This document shows positions 1 to 11,400 of a DNA stretch of 64,000 nucleotides, piece after piece. Both the position numbers and the translations under genes were made by a program. Source of the stretch: Nephrocerus scutellatus (Eukaryota > Arthropoda > Insecta > Diptera > Pipunculidae); NCBI GenBank assembly GCA_947095585.1, contig OX352763.1, forward strand, positions 115,547,908 through 115,611,907. Direction: 5' to 3'. The notes below the pieces were generated by a model, which ran no database searches, was not told the DNA's origin, and saw only the letters and a list, made by a program, of their open reading frames with translations. Every line of letters starts with the position of its first letter. The first letter of the stretch is position 1.

Positions 1-560
1 GGGTTTTTTGGAAATCTTTTGGTGCTCTCATAGGACGTCTTTTGAGAGGTTTTATTGTGAATTTTTGAGAGTCTTTTGGGGGTCTTTTTGAATTTTGGGA
101 CCATTTCTTCTTTCCCTTTCTTTTGTGGGTGGTATTTGGGGGCATTTTGATAGAGTTTTGGTGGTATTTGGGGGTCTTTTGTGAGAGCTTATGAGGTCTT
201 TTTGGAGTCTTTTGAATTACTTTTGCGAATGTTTTGGCGGTGTTTTGGGGGTCTATAGGAGTTCCTTTGGGGGACTTTTGGAAGACTTTTTGAGTGTTTT
301 GAGACTTTTTAGGAGGTTTTTGGTAGGTCTTTTAGGATTTTTTTTTCTCTCCCTGTCTTTTGGGGCTATTTAGAGTTATTTTGGAAATGGTTTGATGGTC
401 TTCTTGGAGATCTTTTGGAAGTTTTTTAGGTGAACCTTTAATGGTCTTCTAAGAGTCTTTAAGGAGTGTTTTGAGAGTCTTTTTGGGGTATTGGGTGGTA
501 TTGTGGGGTGTTTTGGTTGTATTTGGAAGTCTTTTGTGAGTGCTTTTGTGTCTTTTGGGT
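1..560. repeat. G/T-skewed degenerate minisatellite
   Basis: The plus strand is almost free of C and is built from variations on GGTCTTTTGGGAG, with runs of four to six G between T-rich spacers. No unit is exact and the period drifts. The open frames inside are by-products of the composition. A C-rich array of the same flavour in the opposite orientation lies at 57450-58690. It runs off the left edge. Confidence 0.75.
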
Positions 561-597
561 CAAGCTGAAGAAAAAACCACTGCTTAATGCTTCAACG

Positions 598-1190
598 CTT
601 ACAATTCGTGAAAGACTACATGACATGAGATTTGCCACAAGAAGCAAGTTCGAATAACTGGAAAAAAACGTAATATTTCCTGATGAAACAAAGTTCAATT
701 TAGATGGACCGTATGGTTACTTCCACGATCAAAGAAAAGAGGAGCTCTTTGTAAACCATCATAATATCAGAGAAGGGTGCGTATTGGTTTGGGCTGCAAT
801 ATCTTATTATCTAACCATCGACTTATTGGTACAAAGCTCAAAAAATATCGGTGTTGGAATCAGCGTTTCCGAAAATACATTTTTTTTACTCTTTCATTGA
901 TACTTCAACGACGTTCATATACACAACGCTTGCATTATTAACTCGCTTATTGCCAGTGAAAATGTCTAACTTATATATTCGCCAGACCACTATATTCGCC
1001 AGACGTTAACATTATAGTAAATGTTTGGGGCTGGCTTACGCGAAAAGTCTACGGACGTGGAAAACAATACATAACAAGGAAGCGCTGATCGATGCCGTTA
1101 AGCAATTTCACTCGATTACTTGGACTCATTGTACAACTACATTTAAGATCGAATATTTTTGGTTCCTTTGAAGAAATGTGGTTCTTCCTA
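598..1190 (+). pseudogene. Tc1/Tc3-like transposase relic
   Basis: Conceptual translation with several frame changes gives the central and C-terminal parts of a Tc1-type DDE transposase. It shows a block like NVIFPDETKFNLDG around the first catalytic Asp, then a VWAAISYY block, then a C-terminal block like NVWGWLTRKVYGRGKQYITR. Stops and shifts (for example around 890-970) make it non-functional, and the N-terminal DNA-binding part is absent. The motif GTGCTTCTAATCT occurs at 1319 and 1503, and the second copy runs into CAACAGCAGTGTA near 1532, which may be the right terminal repeat. No matching left end is visible. Confidence 0.65.
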
Positions 1191-1540
1191 TTTTTTAAAA
1201 ATTATCTGGATTATGAATTTAAAGTAAAAAATAATTTTCATAAAAAAAACAGAATTTAAAATAAAAATCATCTTCATAAAAAAACCAAAAACATACGTTT
1301 TTTCATTTCTTTGTAAGGTGCTTCTAATCTTATGAACGGATTTAAATGCATGCCATTCTGACTCATTTGGCAGTCTCTTATGTACAGTTATCTCGATCTA
1401 AATATTTTTAAATCTTGATTTTTTATTAAGCTCAAACAACTCTAACTTTCACCATCATTTGTATTTTGACTGGAGAAATATCAATTTTATTTCCCAAAAT
1501 AATGTGCTTCTAATCTAGTCAACAGCAGTGTATGTACGTT

Positions 1541-2300
1541 CATCATCATATGATTAAAACGTTCTTTCATTGGATAATTTGTTCGAAGTTGTTGTTTTAT
1601 GAATTTACATTGGTGTATGTTTAAAGTAAATGATCACTACTCGGAATTATAAATTCACTATTTTCTGAAATTCGGGTGTCTTTTTAGAGAAAACATTTAA
1701 CATCTCTGCTCGTATTTAAAAGCTGCCTAAAATATTAAAAGCTAAATAGTCTCTTCCTAAGACAAAGCTTTTCTGTCTCTACAAAAAGCTTTACAATTAA
1801 ACGATAGGTGGCAATATTTGCATTTTATTGGTAATGAGATAGGATTAGGAATAATTTTTTCAACAATGCCATGCATTCGGAGTAATATGATTCCAACCAT
1901 TTGTAAGAATGAAATAATTCTGATTGACTTTTAGTTAAAATACTCACCACCAGAGGTGATTTAAAATGTAACTTTGCCTGTTCAGTGTTCAAGTCGTTGA
2001 TGTTTTCCCCATTTCGTGGAAATTTTAAAAATTTTAATTTTCATAAGCGATGCGAATATTGAAGAACATATTTAATCAGAACAACATTATGGGACTGACC
2101 TCTTTCAAAATTTAATTGAAGTGGCATAGTATTGTTTGTCTCTACCTCACTTTAACACTGCGTTATCTATAATTTCTGATATAAAATCAAGCAAGTAAAT
2201 GTAAATACTTATTTATAAACTTATATATATAAAAAAAAAAAAAAGGATAAGCTGTGTCAGATATACGGCCGCAGGTTATGAGCGTGACAACGTCTGCCAG
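1541..2300. other. AT-rich spacer, no gene seen
   Basis: Only short stop-dense frames and an A-run at about 2229-2244. No transposon protein motif, tRNA-like promoter or splice-bounded exon was recognised. Confidence 0.5.
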
Positions 2301-2307
2301 GGACGAA

Positions 2308-2535
2308 AGAAAAGACCCTATTGGCCAGATCCCAGATTTCCTTAGGAACAATTCTTATAGTCGCATCTTAGTCACCGAATTTCATACTAAATGCTTGAGA
2401 AATTGCTTGGTCCACAAAATTCCAGACCCTATTGGCCAGATTCCAGAATTTCCATAGGAACAATTCTTATTGCGGCATCTTAGTCCTACAAACCGAATTT
2501 CATACGAATCGCCTAAGAAATGGCTAGTTTTTAAA
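2308..2535 (+). repeat. Two-copy direct repeat, about 110 bp
   Basis: The block beginning ACCCTATTGGCCAGAT and continuing through CATCTTAGTC and CCGAATTTCATAC occurs at about 2317 and again at about 2427, with small differences. It does not match other elements seen here. Confidence 0.7.
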
Positions 2536-2555
2536 ATAGAGTCATTTTACAGTGT

Positions 2556-2668
2556 CTCACTAAAAACAGTGTGAGCTTAACAGTGTATCACTTAACAGTG
2601 ACTCACTTAACAGTGTGAGCACAACAGTGTATCACTTAACAGTGTAAGCATAACAGTGTATCACTTAA
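2556..2668 (+). repeat. Short tandem array of CACTTAACAGTG
   Basis: About five imperfect copies of CAGTGTATCACTTAA follow each other, some with GTGAGC or GTAAGC inserts. The phrase TTCACTTAACAGTGC recurs alone near 10565, so the unit may belong to a dispersed element. Confidence 0.65.
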
Positions 2669-2669
2669 C

Positions 2670-3539
2670 ATTTTACTTTTTGATCATGCACCTCCTTTTA
2701 ATGAGACGTTTTCAAGTCAAAATAAATATTTATCTGTAAAGCCTGGTAATAAACGAATTTTAACATAATAGTAAACATATACGTATTTTTATCAAAAAAG
2801 AATCAATTTAAGAAAATTAATGTATAAATAAACACGTCAGTTCATCTAACTTGGCAGAATTCCATTGAATAGGTTATTTCTTAGGCTAACGTATCAGACA
2901 AAATTTCACGAACACCACACAGGTGCATCGTATCAGCAAATACATCGTGCAGGTATTTTCACCTGGAAATTTTGTCATAATTTGTATTAGCTTTAGTTTT
3001 CAGTTGATCAATAAAGTGGAGGTTTTACATTCAACCAAATAATTTTTTTCAATAAAATTATTTAATTTCCTAAAACAACCAGCGTTGTCCGGGTAAATAC
3101 ATTTTTTTTATTTTAAAAAATAGGAAACTATATTAAACCCATATGCAAAGTTTCAGCGGAGTTGTGCACGCAATTCCACATCATAAACACAAATTGTACT
3201 ATTTTGTAAAATAAGAGTGGCTTAACTTTTTATTTTTGGATAAACTTTGGTTTGCCCGACGCCCGATGTATTAACCTAATATGTAACACAAGAGTGTCAC
3301 AACTTAATATCTAGATAAGCTTTGGGGCACACGATGACGTCTTGTGCTATGTGCTTGTAGGACTATTTAGTTTGAAGGAATAATTCCCCGTAGGAATTTT
3401 TACGATTTTTGACCGTAATATAAGAAACCAGTGTATATATTCGTACAGAAAAATAACAGAATTCACATAAAGCTGAAAAATTTTACAGCTGCTATTTATT
3501 ATACCAAACAGTCATCTGCCTCTGTCGTTTGTTAGCTGT
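2670..3539. other. AT-rich spacer, no gene seen
   Basis: No long frame, no transposon motif and no tandem structure. Several ACAC-flanked AT tracts only. Confidence 0.45.
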
Positions 3540-3689
3540 GTTGCCTTTTCGTCCGCCAAGTTCTCCATTTTGTTAGTTTGCTGTTGTTTTGCGTACATAA
3601 ATGTTGGTCTTTTCCGTACGATTTTAAATATTTGAGTGATTAGTTTTTTAATTGTGGTATCCTTGTTGTAATTATACTGAGATGCTTTA

Positions 3690-4011
3690 AGTTTGTCTGT
3701 GCGTTTGTGTTTGTGCTCCGGGCGCGGGTGAAAAAAAATCAACGTGAATCATTAATTGCAATTGGTGTTGTGTCAAAAATATGTAAGAATACCAAAATAT
3801 AGGAAAAGGTGCAGCTGAAAATATAATCGTAAGCTGGCTACCACCTATCTCTATGCAAGTGTGCAAGTGATTCTCGAGGTGAATGACCAAAAATCGAACA
3901 GGCACAAGAAATCGTCTACAAAAATCTTCAACGAAGGACTTGTCATACAAACTATCGAAGTATGTACGTACGAGGATGTGAATGATCAACGACCACGTTC
4001 AATGTACAACG
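3690..4011 (+). other. Possible 5' exon ending in a strong donor
   Basis: A stretch less AT-rich than its surroundings ends at a good 5' splice site (ATGATGG|TAAGT region, about 4008-4018). An open frame from 3861 reaches it, but the predicted peptide resembles nothing known to me and no downstream plus-strand exon was found. It could be a non-coding first exon of a gene lying elsewhere, or chance. Confidence 0.15.
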
Positions 4012-4359
4012 AAATGATGGTAAGTCTATGTACAACTAGATTCCGTTTCTACATAATTGACATTTAGCTTCTAGCATGCACTTTCTGTAAGAAATAAATG
4101 TAGCCTCACGATTATTTTAAATTTTATTGGTAACAACTTGTCTTGGTATGTGTGCTATATTTTCCTTTGGAATGGAAATACTGCGTTTCGTTTATCTTCT
4201 ACACACAAATCATAATAAACGGGAGTTATTTTCACTTTAATTTCTTGTAAGTCAGCAAAAGGTGACAAGGGTGACCAATAATTCAACTTTACTGGCTTTT
4301 GTTATATGGTCTTATGTTTTCCTTCAAAATTTAAATACTGCTTTACATTTTACCAATTT

Positions 4360-4910
4360 AAGCCCGGTAGGTGGCGCTAAACTCGAGATGTCATCACTCC
4401 TAAAAGTATTTAGGAAAACGTGGTTTAGCGTTTGGTTTGTTGGTGCATATCTTTGTTATCGCATTACGCCTAAGCTACTAGATATATTATAGTATATTAC
4501 ATAACGAGCGAGGAAAGTGGAAATCGATAAGCACTTTTCAGCGAGTAACGTACTCTATTTTTCACACGACCAAAACAATTTCTCTGCTAAACTGCTCATG
4601 CGCAATGCAAAACAACTGTGGGAATGTGTGTTCGCTGAGAATGCAGTAAATAGCAATAGTATTTTCTATGTTAACATACTAGTGTAGATAATGCCTTGCC
4701 TACTTTCGAGGATAGGTTATAGCGTAGGAAACAGTCACTTTCGTCTATGGTCGTGTGAAAAAGCCATATTCACATCGTATGTTCGATTGATGCTTATAAA
4801 TTGTAAGCTATTATTTTAGCTTGGTAGGTAGCGCTGGAGTCGAGATATTCTTGCAAATGTCATTCTGCTTATATGTATATCTAACCTCATTACGCCTAAA
4901 CCCTGAACGA
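4360..4910 (+). repeat. Diverged direct repeat pair
   Basis: The blocks at about 4362-4480 and 4815-4905 share GGTAGG(T)(G/A)GCGCT, a CGAGAT segment, and an ATTACGCCTAA end. They are two diverged copies of one unit about 90-115 bp long. Function unknown. Confidence 0.5.
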
Positions 4911-4984
4911 ATCGAAGCAACACGGCTGCCCTTCGCAACGAAGAAACCAGAAACAACTGCGGTCAAGCGTATGACTCGCACTAA

Positions 4985-5937
4985 ATGCGCGGGAGAGAAT
5001 GTCGGCCGTAAAAGAGATATGGACACGCCTTAAGAGAACTGTCATTAGTACTGCTGACTCCATCTTAGGCAGTAGTCGTAGAGAAAGCTGCCTGGGCGAA
5101 GTATTTCGTCCGTGAACTAGAACAGTACAGAGAGCGAGGACCGCACCAGGCGCGGAAGTTATACCAAAGAGTCCGCGGTATGACGCAATATACCTCGCCT
5201 TGCACATACTGCAAAGACGACGACCACACTATGCTACCGCCACCAATGAAAGACGAAGTTAGCAGAGCGATTAAATCAGGAGGCCCCGAAATACACCAAG
5301 CAATTCATGAAATAATAGTGCAAGTATGGGAGGATATGGGCGCTGTGACTCAGTGGAAAAGCGCATGGCTACTGAGCAGCGGTTCGTGGTTCGAATTCCA
5401 TTAACACCAAAAGTATTTTTCACGGTGTCCGAGAGTAACAAATTGTCACGGAAAGCTTCTCACAATTCACCGTTTGGATCCGGCCTTAAACTGTAGGCCC
5501 CTTCCATTTTGGTCCAAAAAATATACATGCACAACACAAATGGTCGCGAGAAGCTAGGCCTTGGACCGCAATGGTCTGTTATTATTATGGGAGGAAGAAG
5601 CGATGCCAGAAGACTGTCGAAGAGGCATCCTGTGCCCCATACATAAGAAAGGAAATATCACAACATGCAGTAATTATCGTGGTATTACATTGCGGAGTAC
5701 CATGTATAAGATTTTCTCCTCTATTCTTCAAGACAGAATAGCCCATACGCTTAAGTCATCATTGGTCCATACCAGTGTGGCTTCATGGCAGGTAAATCAA
5801 CCACTGATCAGATTTACATCTAGAGTATCAAAACTCACTACACCATCTTTTTATAGACTTTTTAGGGATGCACAACTGGATGACAATCGTGACCGATAGA
5901 GGCCAAGACCGCACCCCGGTTTTAAAGCCAAATATGA
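4985..5937 (+). pseudogene. RTE-type LINE relic, split by a SINE
   Basis: A broken endonuclease/reverse transcriptase element. The linker before the RT (TYCKDD, then a PPP..DEVSRAI block) lies at about 5040-5330. After the SINE at 5335-5585 the RT resumes with MPEDCRRGILCPIHKKGN and SNYRGITL. The copy then skips from the motif before the first catalytic Asp to the extreme 3' end (AAACTGGATGACAATC, about 5873) and stops at AAATATGATCAG, the usual end of this family. Related copies are at 8690, 32935, 35185, 53340 and 63205. Frameshifts and the deletion make it dead. Confidence 0.75.
5335..5585 (+). mobile_element. tRNA-derived SINE, copy 1
   Basis: A 251-bp insertion in the RTE copy, flanked by the perfect 10-bp target duplication TATGGGAGGA (5325-5334 and 5586-5595). 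The uninterrupted sequence is seen in the RTE copy near 35650. The head has a pol III A box (TGACTCAGTGG, 5345) and B box (GGTTCGAATTC, about 5388). The body contains ACACCAAAAGTATTTTTCAC and a tail segment CGCGAGAAGCTAGGCC, ending in ATT repeats. Confidence 0.85.
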
Positions 5938-5944
5938 TCAGCTA

Positions 5945-6980
5945 TAAGGCTAAAGATTATTTTTGGACCCCTATTCAGGATTATCCAAGGCAATCGAATT
6001 GGAGCTACTTACTATACTACAGTGAAATTGTATCTAGAAATTTTTGCTGGAATGGCCATTATTTACAAAGCTGAAGAATAATTTTGAACCTCTATTTAAG
6101 ATTTTCTAATAAGACAATCGAATTGGAGTTACTAACTACTACAATGAACGCAAATAGCTACAAATGTTTGCTGGAATGGCCATTTACAAAGCTGAAGAAT
6201 ATTTTTGGACCTCTTTGCATGAGTTTCCAACAAGACAATCGAATTGGAGTTACTAACTACTACAATGAACGCAAATAGCTACAAATGTTTGCTGGAATGG
6301 CCATTTACAAAGCTGAAGAATATTTTTGGACCTCTTTGCATGAGTTTCCAACAAGACAATCGAATTGGAGTTACTAACTACTACAATGAACGCAAATAGC
6401 TACAAATGTTTGCTGGAATGGCCATTTACAAAGCTGAAGAATATTTTTGGACCTCTTTGCATGAGTTTCCAACAAGACAATCGAATTGGAGTTACTAACT
6501 ACTACAATGAACGCAAATAGCTACAAATGTTTGCTGGAATGGCCATTTACAAAGCTGAAGAATATTTTTGGACCTCTTTGCATGAGTTTCCAACAAGACA
6601 ATCGAATTGGAGTTACTAACTACTACAATGAACGGAAATAGCTACAAATGTTTGCTGGAATGGCCATTTACAAAGCTGAAGAATATTTTTGGACCTCTGT
6701 GCATGAGTTTCCAACAAGACAATCGAATTGGAGTTACTAACTACTACAATGAATGGAAATAGCCACAAATGTTTGCTGAAATGGCCATTTACAAAGCTGA
6801 AGAATATTTTTGGACCTCTTTGCATGAGTTTCCAACAAGACAATCGAATTGGAGTTACTAACTACTACAATGAACGCAAATAGCTACAAATGTTTGCTGG
6901 AATGGCCATTTACAAAGCTGAAGAATATTTTTGGACCTCTATGCATGAGTTTTCAACAAGACAATCGAATTGGAGTATGG
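5945..6980 (+). repeat. 121-bp satellite array, about 8 copies
   Basis: The unit starting GCTACAAATGTTTGCTGG recurs at 6157, 6278, 6399, 6520, 6641, 6762 and 6883, exactly every 121 bp. The central copies differ by only a few bases, while the first (about 5950-6075) and the last are degenerate, as expected from unequal exchange. It begins right after the 3' end of the RTE copy. Open frames across it are by-products. Confidence 0.95.
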
Positions 6981-7185
6981 GACGAGAATTTGCTGGATTG
7001 ATTCATTTCCAAACTGTCTTGTAGAGCTTATGTCATCAACTGATTTGCAGTGTATAACGAATAGTGAATATTCAACAAATTTTTAGCTTTAAATAATGTA
7101 TTTGAAATTGTCTATTAAAATTGTTACTTAGTTGTTTAATTAATTATCTATACATCTTATTGTTTATTCAAATGAATATTAGATG

Positions 7186-7494
7186 TTACTCGTAATTGGA
7201 TTCGTTTTGGGAAACTTCACTGATTGTCCAGACATTTGTTAGAGTTGCCCACAAAGGTGACTGATGACTTGAAACGGAAAACTTCCTCTGTTGGTCATCG
7301 GGTGATGTACATTTGTGGGTTTGCACATTGGTTCGATCTATTTTTTGCTTCTTCTTGTTTGTCTTCTTCTTCTCCTTGGATTTGTTTCTACAAGCGGCAT
7401 TAGCTAAGTCACTACCACTACTACTTCGACTTTCTATGCCTCGATAATAATTATTGTTTGTATTAGCACAGTTGTTGTCCCTGCTTGCCATTTG
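7186..7494 (-). other. In-frame extension after the membrane protein stop
   Basis: After the TAA at 7495-7497 the same frame stays open for 102 sense codons: CAA, then ATG at 7489-7491, to a stop at 7186. The peptide has Asn- and Ser-rich stretches and a Lys-rich block (KSKEKKKTNKKKQK), plausible for a cytoplasmic tail. The stop context is AGC TAA CAA. It may be a readthrough extension, a recently truncated C-terminus, or chance. Confidence 0.35.
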
Positions 7495-8013
7495 TTAGCT
7501 TGAAAATGATGCTTTAAACGATGTCGAATCTAAAGGTGAATCCGCTGTTAGGATTTCGGTTTGCGTTTGTTCAACGTCACTGCGTTCCTCCACAACTGTG
7601 TCCAATTCAAGAGAGGGAAAACCACGACTCAAGCTTCGTTCAGGACGTAAACTGATGGCTCGCGACGATCGATAATCTGGAAATTTGTGGAGTTTAAGTT
7701 AATTAGTCGTTCCATTAAGTAGTTGAGAGAGATGGAACACTGAAGCGGATTTATGATGCTTATGCATCGGAACCCAATTCATTTTTCCATCCGTATATAA
7801 AACGGAAATCCTCTGATGGTAACTCACTTAGCCTATGAATTGGACTAAACCTGACCAGGCTAACAGTATGATCCTGCATATCGTAATTTCTTCGTCGATC
7901 TCGCTCTCTGGCCAATTTCGCCCTCCTTCGCAGACAGCATATCACCAGCAGCGCCAGCAAAGGGAAACCAAATATGCATGAAACGATTGGTATCACAATC
8001 GATTCTGGTGAAA
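7495..8013 (-). CDS. C-terminal exons of a single-pass membrane protein
   Basis: Two minus-strand exons agree in phase. The first (8013 down to 7828) starts at TTTCAG|TT and ends at CTAA|GTGAGT. The second (7676 down to 7495) starts at TTCCAG|AT and ends with TAA at 7495-7497. The first encodes SPESIVIPIVSCIFGFPLL and onward: a roughly 22-residue hydrophobic membrane segment closed by a CCLRRR stop-transfer, then a basic cytoplasmic tail. The second adds 59 residues rich in Ser, Arg and Glu. This looks like the end of a type I receptor or adhesion molecule, which I do not recognise. The extracellular part must lie upstream, and the exon at 13357-13777 is phase-compatible. The LINE and SINE sequences at 8690-12980 would lie in the intron between them. 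Confidence 0.6.
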
Positions 8014-8689
8014 CTGAAATGAAAAGATAAAATTATTTTTCTATTTATTTGTTCTGAATTAATTTATTGATTCATCAATCATCTTAAGGCACAAGGAGTC
8101 TTTAAAGTTTTCGCATTTCTGATACAAATTACTTTAACTTTGAATGCCATGAAGACAAAGTTTTTCTGTTTTAATTTTAAATTAATTTGCGGCACTGCAG
8201 TGGTTCATTTATTATTCCTCTCATCCCTGCATAATCACTTTAAATTTTTTTTTGGTTCCGAGCGCTTGAACGAAAACAAAATTGCACCCACCCACTAAAC
8301 TTTCCAAAGAATCATCATCAAGACAATGGGGTAGTCTGGGGCTAAAGAAATACAAAATTGGATTTGCTTTTGTTATAAAAAAAAATGGATAGGGATTTGC
8401 AGGCGGCGAAATTGTCATTGTATTGAGGATTGTCTATAACAGCATGTAGACGAGAAGAAAAAACTCGTAGCGTTCAAAGTTGCTTACAAGCGTTGACCTG
8501 CCGACATCAATCATTGCCATTCGATGACCATTTAAAGGATGTCTTGTATTTTGAGCAACGAATGAACTTGAATATCTGGTTAAGATATTTCGTCCTACTT
8601 TGGACATTGAGTCTCATTTTACTTTCACCTGAACAAAATATCGAAGTTCTTTCATATTTGGGAATCATGGACACATCAAACAGATCGTG
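8014..8689. other. Intron sequence, nothing recognised
   Basis: AT-rich with short stop-limited frames on both strands. It probably belongs to the intron upstream of the membrane-segment exon. No transposon motif is visible before the RTE copy begins. Confidence 0.4.
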
Positions 8690-10250
8690 TTTTTAAATTC
8701 GCAATATTAACTTGGGACGTTCGCTCACTGTATAGAGCTCGAGCTGCACAGCAGCTGGCCGATACCCTGTCTAAATATAAGGCTGACATAACAGCAATCC
8801 AGGAGATGCGGTGGACAGGGAATGGTGTCTTACAAATTGCATTATAGCTGTCATGCAAGACATCATGTGCTCGGGGTGAGGTTTCTAGTCAGCAATAGAA
8901 TGAAACCCACCGTTGTCGGCTTTAAAGCAGTAAATGAACGGCACATGCGTGGCAGATTTAAAAACATAAGTCTCATAAACGGTTACGCACCTACAGATTT
9001 TCTCCTCTATCCTTAAGACAGGATAGCCCCATTCGCTTAAGTCATCATTGGTCCCTACCAGTGTGGCTTCATCTCAGGCAAATCAACAACTGATCAGATT
9101 TACACCCCCTAAGGCAGGTGATGGAAAAATGTCTAGAGTTTCAAAACTCACTACACCATAATTTTATAGACTTTAAAGCCGGCTATGATAGCATAGCCAG
9201 AGTAGAACTTTATAAAACCATCAGAGAATTCGGCATCACAAATAAACTGACACAACTATGTAGGTTGTCCATGGCCAATGTTATCAGCCAAGTAAAAATA
9301 TACGGATCACTAGCAAGTCCATTCAACATCTTTAACGGGCTCCGACAAGGAAATGGACTGGCCAGCGTACTCTTCAACCTGCCGTTGGAGAAAGTGATCT
9401 GACGTAGCGGCGAGAGGAACAATCCTCCATAAGACACTTTAGATACTGGCTTACGCAGACGTCAATATCGTTGGTAGAAACCGAAGTGCTGTACAGGAAG
9501 CTTTCATCCAGATAGAGCAGGCGGCACGAAATCTGGGGCTGCACATAAATGGGAACAAAATAAATAAATGCCACGTCTGCGAGTAGAAGATCCAACATTG
9601 GTCCCTCAATTCGAATAGTGGAGCGCGAATTTGAAGTATACTGCAATCCTTTAACTATCTGGGGTCAACTGTAGCAGCCGATAATAGCATGAAACCAGAA
9701 ATACGAGCACGGTTGCATAAAGCCAACAAAGCCTACTATAGCCTGTCAAGATTCTTCAAATCCAGGAATTTAACCATAACATCCAAGCTGCAGATATATA
9801 AGACAATGGTCATACCAGTACTTACATATGGATCCGAGTGCTTAGCTAAAAGCTAAAAGCATTCTGACCTTTCAGGCGCGTTCGAGAGAAAAGTTTTACG
9901 GGGAATTGTTGGCCCCATATGTGTCCTTCCTCACATACGGAGGCTCTAAAAACTCTATAAAGATGAGATCTACGAATGTTACCGCGATGTCGACATCGTG
10001 AAGAAAATTAAGCTCGGTAGGCTCCGGTGAGCAGGACACCTAGCTCGCATGAGCGAAGAGGATCCTGCTCGGAAAGTCCTTTTCGGTAGGATTTATAAAA
10101 CACGACAGCGAGGCCGGCCAAGCCTACGCTGGAAGGATGGCGTAGACCAGGACGCCCAGAGTTTAGGGATGCCAAACTGGATGACATGGGCTCGAAATCG
10201 GGACCGGCCAGAATCGGACCCCGCTTGTAGAGCTAAATATGATGATGAAT
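8690..10250 (+). pseudogene. RTE-type LINE relic with internal deletion
   Basis: It begins in the apurinic endonuclease domain (a LTWDVRSLYRARAAQQ-like block, then ITAIQEMRW with the catalytic Glu). The endonuclease stops at about 8998 and joins directly to the RT at the IFSSIL block. The RT continues through FIDFKAGYDS, a QVKIYGS block and GLRQGNGL, then a catalytic-box region (about 9450) broken by frameshifts. The C-terminal block near 10050 (ARMSEEDP...) and the 3' end AAATATGATGATGAATG follow. It is non-functional but is the longest copy of the family here. Confidence 0.8.
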
Positions 10251-10548
10251 GTGGGCGCCGTGGCTCAGTGGAAAAGCACATGGCTACTGAGCCGGAGATT
10301 CGTGGTTTGAATCCCAGTAACACCAAAAGTATTTTTCACGTTGTTCCACCTCTTGCGATTGGGTGACAAACGTTCCGAGAGTAATAACTTGTCACGGAAA
10401 GCTTCTCAATTCGCCGTTCAGAGCCGGCCTTAAATTGTAGGTCCCTTCCATTTGTGTCTTAAAATATACCTGCACAACACAAATGGTCGCGAGAAGCTAG
10501 TCCTTGGATCGTAACAATCTGTCGCGCCGAATAATATTATTATTAATG
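10251..10548 (+). mobile_element. tRNA-derived SINE, copy 2
   Basis: Same family as 5335-5585. It has an A box TGGCTCAGTGG at 10261 and a B box GGTTTGAATCC at about 10304, then AACACCAAAAGTATTTTTCAC and a tail ending CTGTCGCGCCGAATAATATT with ATT repeats. It sits at the 3' end of an RTE copy, inside its ATG-repeat tail. AATGT on both sides may be the target duplication. Confidence 0.8.
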
Positions 10549-10887
10549 TTGTGAAAAATAGTAGTTCACTTAACAGTGCATTAGAATAAGCATGGCTCAG
10601 TAATATTGTTTATGGGTTTGTATATGGCTGTGTCATGTATTTGTATATGGTGAGTTGTGTATAAGAAATCTACCAGTATGATATGGCGCACTCTAGGTTG
10701 TTCGAATGGAAAACAGTAGAAAATATTTGAACTTTCGCGAAACTTTTGACTTACTATAAACAACAAAGTTGACCACACTACTTGAAAAATTCTCGCAAGC
10801 AGAAAAAGCTACCACCTAAGTGAAGAGTAGTGAAAGATAAGTGTGAAATTTGTGTGCATAATAAGTAATCACCAGTGCAATTTGTAA
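10549..10887. other. Unassigned unique sequence
   Basis: No coding frame or repeat motif except one TTCACTTAACAGTGC related to 2556-2668. It ends where GGTAGGTAGGTAG, the tail of a minus-strand LINE, begins. Confidence 0.35.
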
Positions 10888-11400
10888 GGTAGGTAGGTAG
10901 AATGGCGGTCACGCTGTACTTGCGAGGTCCTCACTTAGCGCTAGTGTGCGTCATTTTGATGCCACAAAACTCGAGGGATCTAGCATGGGTAAGGACAGGG
11001 TTTAAATCCAGCCTGTAGCGTTCAGGTATGAGATCGAGTAGATGACCCTGTAAGCTGAGAGCTCTTTCAGTTCGTAGAAAAATGGTTTACCTAAAATGCG
11101 GTGTCTTTACCCTGCTAGAGCCGGACAGCTGCAGAGTTTGTTGTGAGGTATACCCAACTTAGCAGCATGACTGCCCACAGGCCAGTGGCCAGTGCTAACT
11201 CTGGAAATATCCTTCCGTGTTCTGGATAACAGCTCGGTAGTTCTCTTTTTGCTCGATCTTGATATGGCGCAGTTCGACAGACTGCTCCACCTGAGCTGTG
11301 ACTTAGTATTAAAAAATGAGAGAATTTGCTCCTTGACTGAGCTCATTAGACAGCTAACATTCTCCATAGAGCCAGTGTCAATGTCCATTATAAAAAATTT
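10888..11400 (-). pseudogene. LINE 3' end (RNase H family), minus strand
   Basis: Read on the minus strand it encodes the C-terminal region following RNase H in R1/I-group LINEs: a block like VSTGHWPVGSHAAKLG, then the start of a Cys-rich segment (LCSCPAL after a frame change). It ends at a 3' tail written on the plus strand as GGTAGGTAGGTAG. The sequence at 23403-23500 is another copy with the same tail. Confidence 0.6.

Noticed and set aside
8221..8418. Minus-strand ORF upstream of the membrane-segment exon
   Set aside because: No acceptor or donor in a compatible phase, and a composition like the surrounding AT-rich intron.
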